Under the pieces are notes generated by a model. The model had not been told where the DNA came from. It searched no databases and saw only the letters and a list, made by a program, of their open reading frames with translations. From contig CP073692.1 of assembly GCA_018228665.1 (NCBI GenBank), positions 806,001-870,000 of the forward strand: a DNA stretch of 64,000 nucleotides. Direction: 5' to 3'. Source of the stretch: Faecalicatena sp. Marseille-Q4148 (GTDB lineage Bacteria; Bacillota; Clostridia; Lachnospirales; Lachnospiraceae). The position numbers and the translations under genes are program-made. This document shows positions 41,959-51,138 of the stretch, piece by piece; the first letter of the stretch is position 1; each line of letters begins with the position of its first letter.

Positions 41959-42450
41959 CTATATCAAAAGCTTCTGCAGCCGCTTCAGCATCTCTCTGGC
42001 CACAAATCCAATCGCAGCTCCTGTAAGAAGCCCTGCAATAATCAGAACCGGAACATAGTAAAATACATCGTAGCTTTCCACTACAGCCGCTGCCACAAGT
42101 AATTGACCAAGATTGTGGGCAACTCCTCCTCCAAAGCTTACTCCGACTACACTAAACAATTCTGTTTTTTTAAGCAAAAACATTACCGACACACTCAAAA
42201 GGCTTCCTGCCAAACTATATAAGATGCTAAACAGGTTTCCAAACAAGAATCCTGCCAGTACAACTCGCAAAACTGCCAATGTATACGCCGATAAAATATC
42301 CATCTTGTACAGCGCGATCACAACCACAAGATTTGCAAGACCAAGCTTTATTCCCGGAATCCCAATCGGCACCGGGATGAATGTTTCTACATAGCTGAAA
42401 ATAAGCGCAAGCGCTGTCAATACTCCAAAATATGCTGCCTGTCGTCTCAA
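41959..42450 (-). CDS. Hpre_diP_synt_I-like (Gx transporter/ECF-S-type) membrane protein
   Basis: About 163 residues and five hydrophobic segments. VLTALALIFSYVETFIPVPIGIPGIKLGLANLV is the family signature of Hpre_diP_synt_I proteins annotated as Gx transporters or ECF-type S components. Such proteins are often beside Rnf and NusG-II genes in Clostridia, as here. The ligand is unknown. TTG at 42450 is taken as start because GGAGG lies 7 bases upstream; an ATG 6 bases earlier has only 1 base of spacing. Confidence 0.75.
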   Translation of the reverse strand: MRRQAAYFGVLTALALIFSYVETFIPVPIGIPGIKLGLANLVVVIALYKMDILSAYTLAVLRVVLAGFLFGNLFSILYSLAGSLLSVSVMFLLKKTELFSVVGVSFGGGVAHNLGQLLVAAAVVESYDVFYYVPVLIIAGLLTGAAIGFVAREMLKRLQKLLI

Positions 42451-42463
42451 ACTCATTCCTCCG

Positions 42464-42823
42464 TTACTGTGCCGTTGCATCTGTTTCCGGCTGCGTATCT
42501 GCCCTTCCGGACACCTCTGCAATTACTTTATTCGGAAGGCAAATGATACTCTCATTCTCCGACGCGATTTCTTTCTGATGCACACACAACTGGTCTTTAC
42601 AGTCTGCCCATTTCATATATGCTTTTCCCTCTTCAATCACAAGCAGATTATGATCATCAATTAAAATCTCCCGATTGCAATCCAAACGATACGTTCCGTA
42701 AATACGTCCGTCCGTCTTTACAACAACGGTAGTTCCTGAATCCCGATTTACAATCTGAAACACCCACAGCACCATAGCTGTAAGACAGATTACTCCTGCC
42801 AGCAGATAATCATTTCGTTTCAT
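42464..42823 (-). CDS. NusG domain II-containing protein
   Basis: A 119-residue protein with one N-terminal helix (8-24) and a soluble domain matching NusG_II/DUF domain proteins: LDCNREILIDDHNLLVIEEGKAYMKWADCKDQLCVHQKEI with three Cys residues and CLPNKVIAEV. It is exported and probably membrane-anchored. In related Clostridia it is adjacent to rnf and Hpre_diP_synt_I genes; its role in these clusters is unproven. Confidence 0.8.
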   Translation of the reverse strand: MKRNDYLLAGVICLTAMVLWVFQIVNRDSGTTVVVKTDGRIYGTYRLDCNREILIDDHNLLVIEEGKAYMKWADCKDQLCVHQKEIASENESIICLPNKVIAEVSGRADTQPETDATAQ

Positions 42824-42912
42824 ATCACACCTTCATTCCTCTTCGTCCTATTCTAGCACAGGGAAATTAATTATGCAACCACATGTTCGATTCCATGTTC
42901 CCTTCCATATAA

Positions 42913-42950
42913 TAAAAATGACGCCAGAACAACCAAAGTCCTGACATCAT
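42913..42950 (-). terminator. Terminator after the tail-end membrane protein gene
   Basis: On the minus strand ATGATGTCAGGAC pairs with GTTCTGGCGTCAT (two wobbles), followed by TTTTTATT. It ends the transcript of the gene at 42966 and separates it from the NusG-II gene. Confidence 0.75.
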
Positions 42951-42965
42951 CTTTGATACTCTCGT

Positions 42966-43457
42966 TTAGTACACTCCATAGTGCTGCACATAACTAAATA
43001 CAGCGCTTCCGAGAATTGACATTACAAGGAAATAAACAACTGCAACACCTGCCATCACAATTAATGCTGCACGGCAGTAATTTCTCCGGTTAATATTGCC
43101 TTTTTTGCTAAATGCCCAAAAAATGTAGAGGATGATTCCTCCACAGCACGGGATCAACAACGCTAATAAAGTAAGCGCCCATTCTCCCATAGAAAGCGGG
43201 CGTGTATCCAGCTCCTCTTCTCCTGCCTTCTGGCTTCTGCTGTAATCAGCATGATAACCGGTATTTCCATAGTCATATGTCTGTTCCTGCTGATAATTAT
43301 ATTGACGATAATCTCCTGTCGGTTTATTCTCCGGTACGATTGTTCCATTCATTTCAGACTGCTGCGGTTCTTCTGCTGTTTCACTTGCTGCCGGCACAAC
43401 AGACTGCGTGGATTCACCTGTCTCCGGTTGATTTTTCTCAAATTCCTGTTCTGTCAT
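42966..43457 (-). CDS. Uncharacterised two-helix membrane protein with acidic, Gln/Tyr-rich N-terminus
   Basis: A 163-residue protein. The first 95 residues are polar and low-complexity, rich in Glu, Gln, Tyr and Pro (QYNYQQEQTYDYG); two transmembrane helices follow (about 97-122 and 135-157). The membrane part resembles small CD20-like or DUF4190-type proteins of Firmicutes. AGGAGG lies 8 bases before the ATG at 43457. Function unknown. Confidence 0.65.
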   Translation of the reverse strand: MTEQEFEKNQPETGESTQSVVPAASETAEEPQQSEMNGTIVPENKPTGDYRQYNYQQEQTYDYGNTGYHADYSRSQKAGEEELDTRPLSMGEWALTLLALLIPCCGGIILYIFWAFSKKGNINRRNYCRAALIVMAGVAVVYFLVMSILGSAVFSYVQHYGVY

Positions 43458-43556
43458 ATCTTTCACCTCCTGCCGGTCTGCCATCACAGCGCTTCGCTGA
43501 CATGGCTAAACTCTGCGCTTATTGTACCATGCTTTGTACGAAAAAACTACCGTTTC

Positions 43557-44057
43557 TTACAAAAATCGAAATACAGCTCCATAGTAATAAGTCATCGGCT
43601 CATGATTCGGAAAGTATTTCAACATTCGATATACATAAAGAATTCCCATTGCTGCCAGAATCAGAACCACATATTTCAGAAGAAAGCGAGTAGGTTTCTG
43701 CAAAAGATAACGGCAAACCAAAAACACCAGCACGAATACTGCAATCGGATAGATCATCGGATGCATTTGAAATGCTTCTGCAAATCGAAAATGAAGCAGT
43801 GCGATTCCTGCTCTCGTTAATCCGCATCCGGGACAGGGAAAGCCGGTCAGCATTACAATCGGACAGCTGCTGTAAAAAAATTTCAAACAGAAGAAAAGAT
43901 ATCCGGCAATAATCACAACTGCCAGACCATATGCACGGATATCTTCCCTAACAAGCTGCAGGGCAGTACGCAGAACCTCTCCCGGTGAGCGTCTGCGATA
44001 CTGCTTTGTCCTCTGAACTTTTTTTGCCTTTTTTATAAAATGATTTTCTTTGGACAT
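43557..44057 (-). CDS. DUF2752 membrane protein
   Basis: About 166 residues with four hydrophobic segments. FYSSCPIVMLTGFPCPGCGLTRAG carries the CPGCG signature of DUF2752, and the following helices with MHPMIYPIAVFVLV are typical. The family function is unknown. Its start lies inside the end of rnfB (25-base overlap), so it may be translated with the Rnf operon. The ribosome site is weak. Confidence 0.8.
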   Translation of the reverse strand: MSKENHFIKKAKKVQRTKQYRRRSPGEVLRTALQLVREDIRAYGLAVVIIAGYLFFCLKFFYSSCPIVMLTGFPCPGCGLTRAGIALLHFRFAEAFQMHPMIYPIAVFVLVFLVCRYLLQKPTRFLLKYVVLILAAMGILYVYRMLKYFPNHEPMTYYYGAVFRFL

Positions 44058-44821
44058 TTCTCTGCACATTTTCCACATCCGGTACATTTCTCCGGATCGA
44101 TATGAGCAATATTATTTTCAACTGTGACTGCATCAAATTCACATACTTTCTGACACATACGGCATCCGATACATCCAACAGAACATACTGCCATGACATC
44201 TTTTCCTTTGTCTTTGGAACTGCACTGTACAAGATGCTTCTGTTCATATGGAACAAGCTCAATCAATCCTTTCGGACATGCTGCTACACATTTTCCACAG
44301 GATTTGCATGCCTCTTTATCTACAACTGCTACACCATCAACGATGTGGATTGCATCAAATGGACATGCCTTTACGCAGGAGCCGAAGCCAAGACACCCGT
44401 AAGTACATCCTTTTGGCCCCCCATTTTGCATCATTCCAGCCATTACACAGTCTTCAATACCTGTATAATCATATTTCTGTTTTGCCTTTTCACATGTGCC
44501 GGCACATTTTACAAATGCCGTCATGCGAACAGATTCTCCGACATTCTCTCCCATAATCTCAGCAATCTTCTCAGCTACAGGCGCTCCGCCTACCGGACAA
44601 GCCCCAACCGGCGCTTCTCCTTTCACAATTGCAGCTGCCAGTCCTGAACATCCTGCATACCCGCAGCCTCCGCAGTTATTTCCCGGAAGAACACTTCCGA
44701 TCTCTTCTTCTCGCGGATCCACTTCAACAGCAAATTTTTTGCCGGCTACTCCGAGGAAAACGCCAATAAATAATCCGGTACCGCCAACAATTACTGCGGC
44801 TAAAATAATTCCCATGATCAT
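44033..44821 (-). CDS. rnfB: Electron transport complex subunit RnfB
   Basis: A 262-residue ferredoxin-type subunit of the membrane Rnf complex that passes electrons from reduced ferredoxin into the complex. An N-terminal helix (2-24) anchors a CGGCGYAGC iron-sulfur segment, and the C-terminal half has several CxxCxxCxxxCP motifs (CKSCGKCVAACP, CTGCGKCAEKCP). AGGAGG is 9 bases from the ATG. It is the last gene of the rnfCDGEAB order. Confidence 0.96.
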   Translation of the reverse strand: MIMGIILAAVIVGGTGLFIGVFLGVAGKKFAVEVDPREEEIGSVLPGNNCGGCGYAGCSGLAAAIVKGEAPVGACPVGGAPVAEKIAEIMGENVGESVRMTAFVKCAGTCEKAKQKYDYTGIEDCVMAGMMQNGGPKGCTYGCLGFGSCVKACPFDAIHIVDGVAVVDKEACKSCGKCVAACPKGLIELVPYEQKHLVQCSSKDKGKDVMAVCSVGCIGCRMCQKVCEFDAVTVENNIAHIDPEKCTGCGKCAEKCPKKIIL

Positions 44822-44834
44822 TTTTCTATTCCTC

Positions 44835-45428
44835 CTATATCAGTCCGGAAAAACCAAAGAAAGCAATAGACATCAGCGCTGCCGTTACAAGAACAATCGG
44901 TGTTCCTTTAAATGCTTCCGGAATTCCGGTATTATTGTCAACTTTCTCTCTAATTCCTGCCATAATTACAATCGCTACAAGAAATCCGATTGCTGTGCCG
45001 AAACCATTGATCACACCTGTTAAAACATTGTACTCTTTCTGCACATTTGTCAGTGCAACTCCAAGTACAGCGCAGTTTGTTGTGATCAGTGGGAGGTATA
45101 CTCCCAATGCCTGATACAATGACGGCATGGCTTTCTTTAAAAACATTTCTACAAACTGTACGAGACATGCAATTACAAGGATGAAAACAATTGTCTGCAG
45201 ATAAACCAGTTTTCCTCCGAGAATTGCAGGATTCGCCAGAATATATTTATAGATCAGTCCTGTTACAAATGATGCGATTGTTATAACGAATACAACAGCG
45301 CCTCCCATTCCGGCAGCTGTCTCAACCTTCTTGGATACCCCAAGAAATGGACAGATTCCTAAGAACTGGCTGAGTACAACGTTATTTACAAGTGCAGAAC
45401 CAATCGCAATGATCAATAATTCTTTCAT
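44835..45428 (-). CDS. rnfA: Electron transport complex subunit RnfA
   Basis: A 197-residue integral membrane subunit with six helices, homologous to NqrE, lying in the ion-translocating core. Conserved stretches LVNNVVLSQFLGICPFLGVSKK and LPLITTNCAVLGVAL contain the Cys residues that hold an intramembrane [2Fe-2S] cluster shared with RnfE. AAAAGGAG precedes the ATG. rnfE and rnfB flank it. Confidence 0.96.
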   Translation of the reverse strand: MKELLIIAIGSALVNNVVLSQFLGICPFLGVSKKVETAAGMGGAVVFVITIASFVTGLIYKYILANPAILGGKLVYLQTIVFILVIACLVQFVEMFLKKAMPSLYQALGVYLPLITTNCAVLGVALTNVQKEYNVLTGVINGFGTAIGFLVAIVIMAGIREKVDNNTGIPEAFKGTPIVLVTAALMSIAFFGFSGLI

Positions 45429-45434
45429 AGCTCA

Positions 45435-46139
45435 CTACTCCTTTTCCTGACCTGTCGGGAAGATATTACCTGTACATCCTTTGCAGGAAGCACATCCTCC
45501 CTCCGGACATCCGCCTTCTGATGGTGCTGCTGCCTTGTTTTTCTTAGCCGCATTGGCTTTTACTTTATTCTGTACTGCCACAAGTCCTGCAAGTACAAGA
45601 AATGCTCCCGGCGCTAAAATAAAGATTGTAACCGGCTCATAAGCAGACGGCATTACCTGAAATCCAAAAATCTGACCGGCTCCAATAAGTTCACGGACAA
45701 TACCGATTGCTGTCAGCCCCACTGTAAAACCAAGCCCCATTCCGATTCCGTCAAAAATAGATGGAAGTACCGGGTTTTTTGAAGCATAACTCTCTGCACG
45801 TCCCAGAATAATGCAGTTTACAACGATCAACGGAATATAGAGTCCGAGAGAAGCATATAAACTTGGCACAAATCCCTGCAGAAGAAACTGCACAATCGTT
45901 ACAAATGATGCAACAACAACGATAAATGCCGGCATTCTGACAGAATCCGGAATAATTTTCCGTAACATGGAGATCAGCATATTCGATAATACAAGTACTA
46001 CTGTTGTAGAAAGACCCATTCCCACTCCATTGACTGCGGATGTTGTTACCGCAAGTGTCGGACACATACCGAGCATCAGGACAAACGTAGGATTTTCTTT
46101 TACGAGACCATTCCATAGTCTCTCTGTACATTTATTCAT
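45435..46139 (-). CDS. rnfE: Electron transport complex subunit RnfE, with Cys-rich C-terminal tail
   Basis: A 234-residue integral membrane subunit, homologous to NqrD. LMLGMCPTLAVTTSA and LIVVNCIILGRAE are the conserved Cys-bearing segments that pair with RnfA. The last ~35 residues form a Lys/Ala linker and a tail with Cys211, 216, 219 and 222 (CPEGGCASCKGC), which looks like a small metal or iron-sulfur site. The start is ATG 46139, with AGGAGG 8 bases upstream; GTG 46145 is less likely. It overlaps rnfG by 8 bases. Confidence 0.94.
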   Translation of the reverse strand: MNKCTERLWNGLVKENPTFVLMLGMCPTLAVTTSAVNGVGMGLSTTVVLVLSNMLISMLRKIIPDSVRMPAFIVVVASFVTIVQFLLQGFVPSLYASLGLYIPLIVVNCIILGRAESYASKNPVLPSIFDGIGMGLGFTVGLTAIGIVRELIGAGQIFGFQVMPSAYEPVTIFILAPGAFLVLAGLVAVQNKVKANAAKKNKAAAPSEGGCPEGGCASCKGCTGNIFPTGQEKE

Positions 46140-46752
46140 TGACACTGCCTCCTAACACATTTTGATAATAGGCTAATGCTGCATTTACTCCACCGGTAAC
46201 AGCTTTCGATGTAATCGTTGCACCACTGATCGCATCGATTTCAGAATCTGATGCTGCGCCATTTTTTGTTACTTCAAACTGAGCAGCCTGTTTTCCTGAA
46301 AACTGTTCGTAAAACTCCGGTTCCTGCGCATTCATACCAAGACCTGCAGTTTCGCTGATTGACAGAATTGAAATTCCATTCAAAGTTCCATCGGACAGAA
46401 TTCCGACAGAAATCTGAATATTTCCGCCATATCCTTCTTTATCTGTCACCGTCACTACATATCCGATTTCTTCGCTTCCGCTAAGTGCTTTTGCTGCTTC
46501 ATCAATAACAGCATTTACAGCTGATCCGCCAATCGTCGCCTGTTCAACAGCTGCTGCAGCTTCATTTACATCAACTGTCATTGGCTCAAATGCATCTGCC
46601 TCCGGAAGCACCTGACGATAGGCTTCCTGTTTCGCTGCTTCCTGAGATGCAGCAATCGGTTCTTTCGTTACTTCATATACGATCCCAAGCAGCAAACCGG
46701 ATACAAGTGTGATCGCTGTCAGAATCAACGTATTTTTCATAATCTTATTCAT
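46132..46752 (-). CDS. rnfG: Electron transport complex subunit RnfG
   Basis: A 206-residue flavoprotein with an N-terminal helix (8-28) and an exported FMN-binding domain. The motif DAISGATITSKAV contains the Thr that carries covalently bound FMN. Its ATG overlaps the stop of rnfD by 1 base, and its 3' end overlaps rnfE. Confidence 0.95.
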   Translation of the reverse strand: MNKIMKNTLILTAITLVSGLLLGIVYEVTKEPIAASQEAAKQEAYRQVLPEADAFEPMTVDVNEAAAAVEQATIGGSAVNAVIDEAAKALSGSEEIGYVVTVTDKEGYGGNIQISVGILSDGTLNGISILSISETAGLGMNAQEPEFYEQFSGKQAAQFEVTKNGAASDSEIDAISGATITSKAVTGGVNAALAYYQNVLGGSVNE

Positions 46753-47690
46753 TATTTCTCTCCTCCTTTACCAAATGGTTTTGGAAGAGTTACCTTCTCA
46801 ATCAACGGTACAAGCATATTGCTGATAATGATCGCATAAGATACACCTTCTGCAGAGCCGCCGAAGAGACGGAACAATCCTGTCAGGATACCAAGCAGCA
46901 TGCCATATACAATCTGCCCTCTCTTTGTAATCGGTGAGGTTACATAATCCGTTGCCATGAACCATGCACCGAGCATCAGACCGCCGCCGCACAGATGTGC
47001 TGTAATAAACTGCGGATCAAATCCATGTCCGCCAAAAATACTGATAAAGATCACAAATGTAGCAATATATGTACCAGGGATGCGAAGATCGATGATGCCA
47101 AGAAGCAGAAGGAAGATCGCACCAATCATAATTGCAATAACAGAAGTCTCACCAATCGTTCCCGGAATCGTTCCAAGAAGCATTTTGAATGTATTGACTC
47201 CTTCAAGACTTCCGTCAGCCCGCATCTGTGCCAAAGGTGTTGCTGATGTCACACCATCATATACAAATGTTGTCATTCTTCCAGTAAAGGAAATCAAAAG
47301 GAAACACCTTGCACCAAGCGCAGGGTTCATAAAATTCTGTCCTAATCCTCCAAACAGCTGTTTTACAACAAGAATTGCAAAAACACTTCCAAGCGCTCCC
47401 ATCCAGAGCGGCGCTGTCGGCGGAAGGTTCAGTGCCAGCAAAAGACCTGTTACAACTGCACTGAAATCATTGATAGTTATTTTCTTATGCATCAGCTTTT
47501 CATAAACATATTCTGTCAAAACTGCTGCTGCTGTCGTCACGATAATATTCCACAATGCCGGAAGTCCAAAATTAAATACGCCAAATGCTGCTGCCGGCAA
47601 CAATGCAATTGTTACCATAAGCATAATATTGCTTGTCGTAATTTTATCCCGGACATGCGGAGATGATGAAAGATGATATTGTTCACTCAC
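46752..47690 (-). CDS. rnfD: Electron transport complex subunit RnfD
   Basis: A 312-residue integral membrane subunit with about 8-10 helices. The covalent FMN site is the Thr of VTSATPLAQM, and NFMNPALGARCFLLI is a conserved helix segment. RnfD with RnfA, RnfE and RnfG forms the membrane part of the pump. The start is GTG, with a modest site. Confidence 0.95.
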   Translation of the reverse strand: MSEQYHLSSSPHVRDKITTSNIMLMVTIALLPAAAFGVFNFGLPALWNIIVTTAAAVLTEYVYEKLMHKKITINDFSAVVTGLLLALNLPPTAPLWMGALGSVFAILVVKQLFGGLGQNFMNPALGARCFLLISFTGRMTTFVYDGVTSATPLAQMRADGSLEGVNTFKMLLGTIPGTIGETSVIAIMIGAIFLLLLGIIDLRIPGTYIATFVIFISIFGGHGFDPQFITAHLCGGGLMLGAWFMATDYVTSPITKRGQIVYGMLLGILTGLFRLFGGSAEGVSYAIIISNMLVPLIEKVTLPKPFGKGGEK

Positions 47691-47713
47691 GCCCGTATTC
47701 CTACCCTTTCTCT

Positions 47714-49030
47714 CTATTTCTTTTTATGCGATAAAGCGATTTTTCTCATAGATCCGATTGCCTGCTTTAAATGACGTTTTGCCGGACAAACATAGCTGCA
47801 GGAACCGCACTCTACACATTCCAGCCCTTCCCATTTTACAAAAGAAGACTCATCCATCCGCTCTGCAAAATCTGCAAGTCTTGACGGAATAATCCGACTC
47901 GGACACGCATCTACACATCGTCCGCAGTTAATGCAGGCCGTTGCTTCCTGTTTTGCAACTTCATCTTCTGTAAATCCGAGAATTGCAGAAGATGTCTTAG
48001 TCACAGGCGTATCTGTCGTAAACATAGCAAATCCCATCATTGGTCCGCCGGAAATAATTTTTTCCGGTTCCCCTTTGAATCCTCCTGCCGCTTCAATCAA
48101 TTCATTTTGATTCATTCCGAGTGGAACAAGGAAATTGCCAGGTTCATTTACAGCATCTCCACTTACTGTTACTACTCGTTCCATTAATGGTTTTCCGGTA
48201 ATGACTGCTCGATGAATGCTGATTAATGTCTCCACATTATCTACTACACAGCCTGCATCTGCCGGCAGCATACTTGAATTGATCGCCCTGCCTGTAGAGG
48301 CATAAATCAATTGACGCTCTGCACCCTGCGGATACTTTGTCTGAAGTGCTACTACTTTGATTCTCGGTTCATTCTGAACAAGCTCTTCTAACCGTTGGAT
48401 ACAGTCTGATTTATTATCTTCTATCGCCAAAATTCCTGTAGCATTATCAAATAACTGAAGAACAACCTTCAGACCGCTGATAAGCTCATCCGGATTTTCC
48501 AGCATTCTGCGATAGTCCGCCGTAATATACGGTTCACACTCTGCACAGTTTGCAATAATATAATCTATCTTTTCAGGTTCTTTCGGAGACAGTTTTACCC
48601 TTGTCGGGAAACCTGCACCTCCCATTCCAACGATCCCCGCCTCTGCAATGATATTAAGAATTTCTTCTTTTGTCATGTAGATCAGCGGTTTTCGCTCTTC
48701 ATAGGTTACTTCTTCATACTGTTCATCATTTTCGATCACAATACTGTTTACCTTTGCACCTGTCGGATTATATCTCGGCTCAATTGCTTTTACCGTACCG
48801 GAAACAGATGCGTAAATCGGTGATGATACAAATCCACTGCTTTCAGCAATCTTTTGCCCTTTCAACACTCTATCACCAACAGAAACGATTGCCTGTGCAG
48901 GCGCACCTATATGCTGTGAAAGAGGGTATACAAGAGTCCCTTTCGGTTTCAATACCTGGATGGCTTTGTCTTTGGCGAGACTTTTGCCATCATTCGGATG
49001 AACACCACCTTTAAATGTTACAAGCTTCAT
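47714..49030 (-). CDS. rnfC: Electron transport complex subunit RnfC (NADH-interacting)
   Basis: A 438-residue soluble subunit with the NADH/FMN-binding pattern GMGGAGFPTRVK, an SLBB-like region and two [4Fe-4S] ferredoxin motifs at the C-terminus (CINCGRCVDACP, CVECGSCSYVCP). It exchanges electrons with NAD+. First gene of the rnf operon; a -10-like TATAAT lies at 49069-49074 on the minus strand, but no convincing -35 was found, so expression may need an activator. Confidence 0.95.
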   Translation of the reverse strand: MKLVTFKGGVHPNDGKSLAKDKAIQVLKPKGTLVYPLSQHIGAPAQAIVSVGDRVLKGQKIAESSGFVSSPIYASVSGTVKAIEPRYNPTGAKVNSIVIENDEQYEEVTYEERKPLIYMTKEEILNIIAEAGIVGMGGAGFPTRVKLSPKEPEKIDYIIANCAECEPYITADYRRMLENPDELISGLKVVLQLFDNATGILAIEDNKSDCIQRLEELVQNEPRIKVVALQTKYPQGAERQLIYASTGRAINSSMLPADAGCVVDNVETLISIHRAVITGKPLMERVVTVSGDAVNEPGNFLVPLGMNQNELIEAAGGFKGEPEKIISGGPMMGFAMFTTDTPVTKTSSAILGFTEDEVAKQEATACINCGRCVDACPSRIIPSRLADFAERMDESSFVKWEGLECVECGSCSYVCPAKRHLKQAIGSMRKIALSHKKK

Positions 49031-49172
49031 ACCCCATTATCCTTTCTCTTTAAGTCTTATCCTTCTCTATTATAGGCAAAAGCAATATAAAAATCCAGTT
49101 TTCCGTGCAAAAAATATTGTACATTTTAACATACAAAAAAGCTTCAAAATTGATATTTTTTCATCAATATGT

Positions 49173-49203
49173 AAAAAGGACTGTACACTTCTGTACAGTC
49201 CTT
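49173..49203 (-). terminator. Terminator of the rpsA-like gene
   Basis: A perfect 12-bp stem (AAGGACTGTACA with TGTACAGTCCTT) and a 4-base loop, followed on the minus strand by TTTTT. It separates the ispH/S1 cluster from rnfC. Confidence 0.88.
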
Positions 49204-49217
49204 CGCATTATTCAGTC

Positions 49218-50303
49218 TTATTCTTCCTCTGCTGCTTCTTCAGATGATGTCTCTGGTTCTAATGCTTTCATGCTTAAGCTGATTTTTTTCTCTTCTTCAT
49301 TCAGGTCTACTACTTTTGCTGTAATCTCCTGACCAATGCTCAGCACATCTGCCGGTTTTTCAACATGTGCTCTTGAAATCTGAGATACATGAAGTAATGC
49401 ATCTACACCCGGAGCAAGTTCTACGAATGCACCAAAATCTGTCATTCTTGCGACTTTTCCTGTTACAACGCTTCCAACAGCATATGCTTCAGCTGCATTT
49501 GCCCACGGATTTGTCTCTGGGAATTTTAAAGATAAAGCAACTTTTGTATCGTTAATATCTTTTACAAGAACTTTCACAGTATCGCCTACCTGGAATACTT
49601 TTTTCGGGTTCTCTACTCTGCCCCAGGACATTTCAGAAATATGAAGTAAACCGTCTACTCCGCCGAGGTCAATGAATGCACCAAAATCTGTTACATTCTT
49701 AACAGTTCCTTCTACTGTATCACCAACCTGAAGTTTTGCAAATAATTCTTTCTGAAGTTCTGCTTTCTTAGCAACAAGAAGCTGTCTTCTGTCTCCGATA
49801 ATACGGTTTCTTCTTGGGTTGAATTCGCTGATAACAAATTCAATTTCCTGTCCCTGATATTTTCCTAAGTCTTTCTCATATGTGTCAGACACAAGGCTTG
49901 CCGGAATAAATACTCTTGCTTCATCAACAACAACACTTAAGCCGCCGCCTAAAATCTGAGTTACAGTTGCTTTCAGAACTTCTTTGTTCTCAAATGCTTC
50001 ACGCAGTCTTTCGTTGCCTTTTTCAGCTGCCAATCTCTTATATGTTAAGAGCACCTGACCTTCTCCGTCATTGACTTTCAGAACTTTCACTGTCATCGGA
50101 TCTCCAACAGATACAAGCGTTGTAAGATCTACACCGGTTTCGTTTGTATATTCACTGCGTGTAATGATACCGTCTGCTTTATATCCGATGTTCAGGATAA
50201 TCTCATCCGGTTTTACATCGATAACTGTACCGTCTACTACCTCTCCGTTATGTATTGTTTTAAATGACTCTTCTAACATTTGTTCAAAAGTTAAATCTGA
50301 CAT
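49218..50303 (-). CDS. rpsA: 30S ribosomal protein S1 homologue (four S1 domains)
   Basis: A 361-residue RNA-binding protein with four S1 motifs (about residues 15-85, 100-170, 185-255 and 270-340), e.g. GTVKNVTDFGAFIDLGGVDGLLHISEMSW. In Clostridia S1-like proteins often occur as fusions with IspH; here S1 is separate and its start lies 20 bases inside the end of ispH. The ATG at 50303 has GAGGAGG 9 bases upstream. The protein is shorter than the six-domain E. coli S1, as usual in Firmicutes. Confidence 0.92.
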   Translation of the reverse strand: MSDLTFEQMLEESFKTIHNGEVVDGTVIDVKPDEIILNIGYKADGIITRSEYTNETGVDLTTLVSVGDPMTVKVLKVNDGEGQVLLTYKRLAAEKGNERLREAFENKEVLKATVTQILGGGLSVVVDEARVFIPASLVSDTYEKDLGKYQGQEIEFVISEFNPRRNRIIGDRRQLLVAKKAELQKELFAKLQVGDTVEGTVKNVTDFGAFIDLGGVDGLLHISEMSWGRVENPKKVFQVGDTVKVLVKDINDTKVALSLKFPETNPWANAAEAYAVGSVVTGKVARMTDFGAFVELAPGVDALLHVSQISRAHVEKPADVLSIGQEITAKVVDLNEEEKKISLSMKALEPETSSEEAAEEE

Positions 50304-51138
50304 TATTTTGAACCTCCTCAATTATTTTATTGGGCGTCGATGCCCCAGCTGTAATACCTACTGTTTCCGAGGACCCTAATTGATTCAAATCCAAATCGTC
50401 AAGTGTCTGAATATAGTACGTATTGTTACATGCTTTTTTTGATATTTCAAATAGCTTTTGGGTATTCGAGCTGTGCTTATCGCCAATGACAAGCATGGCA
50501 TCAACTTCCCCGGCAATGCAAAGCGCCTCATCCTGACGTTCTTTCGTAGCACTGCAAATCGTATTTAAAACACTTATATGATACCCCATTTTTTCTATAA
50601 TTTCAACTAATTCTTTAAATTTATTGTAATTAAATGTCGTCTGTGATACAATACACAGCTCCTGATCAAATGAAGTCTGAAATCTGCAGGCATCTTCTTT
50701 TGATCCGATCACTGTCACTTTTGTTTCGGACCACCCTTTGATTCCTTCCACTTCCGGATGTTTTTCATTCCCGATAATAATAATTTCTTTGCCTTTCGCG
50801 CTCTCTTCTGCAACGATTCTGTGAATTTTTTTAACAAAAGGACAGGTAGCATCCACACAGACAATCTGATTTTCTTCCAAAAGATCATAAATATGTTTTG
50901 CTACACCGTGGGAACGGATCACAACAATCCCATCTTTCAATGAAGCCAGCTCTTCTTCTGATTCGATTACTTCTACCCCTTTTTGCCGGAGATCATTCAC
51001 AACAATCTCATTATGAATAATCGGACCATAAGTATAAATCTTTTTCCCCTGATTTGTTTCTGCCTGCTCATAAACAGTCTCTACAGCCCGCTTTACCCCA
51101 AAACAAAACCCTGCTGTTTTTGCTACTTTTATCTGCAT
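50284..51138 (-). CDS. ispH: 4-hydroxy-3-methylbut-2-enyl diphosphate reductase IspH
   Basis: A 284-residue iron-sulfur enzyme, the last step of the MEP isoprenoid pathway, making IPP and DMAPP. Three cluster Cys residues are in AGFCFGVKRAVE, DATCPFVKK and TICSATKERQ, with the usual IRSHGV and GDKHSSNT regions and the SETVGITAGASTPNK C-terminus. It overlaps cmk by 10 bases and S1 by 20 bases: cmk-ispH-rpsA is a compact operon. Confidence 0.96.
   Translation of the reverse strand: MQIKVAKTAGFCFGVKRAVETVYEQAETNQGKKIYTYGPIIHNEIVVNDLRQKGVEVIESEEELASLKDGIVVIRSHGVAKHIYDLLEENQIVCVDATCPFVKKIHRIVAEESAKGKEIIIIGNEKHPEVEGIKGWSETKVTVIGSKEDACRFQTSFDQELCIVSQTTFNYNKFKELVEIIEKMGYHISVLNTICSATKERQDEALCIAGEVDAMLVIGDKHSSNTQKLFEISKKACNNTYYIQTLDDLDLNQLGSSETVGITAGASTPNKIIEEVQNNVRFNF

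Noticed and set aside
49069..49074. Full promoter call for the rnf operon
   Set aside because: TATAAT is clear but no -35 hexamer at 16-18 bases was convincing, so it was mentioned but not listed as a promoter.
50284..50321. Frameshifted ispH-S1 fusion
   Set aside because: IspH has a complete C-terminus and S1 has its own GAGGAGG and ATG, so two intact genes are the simpler reading.
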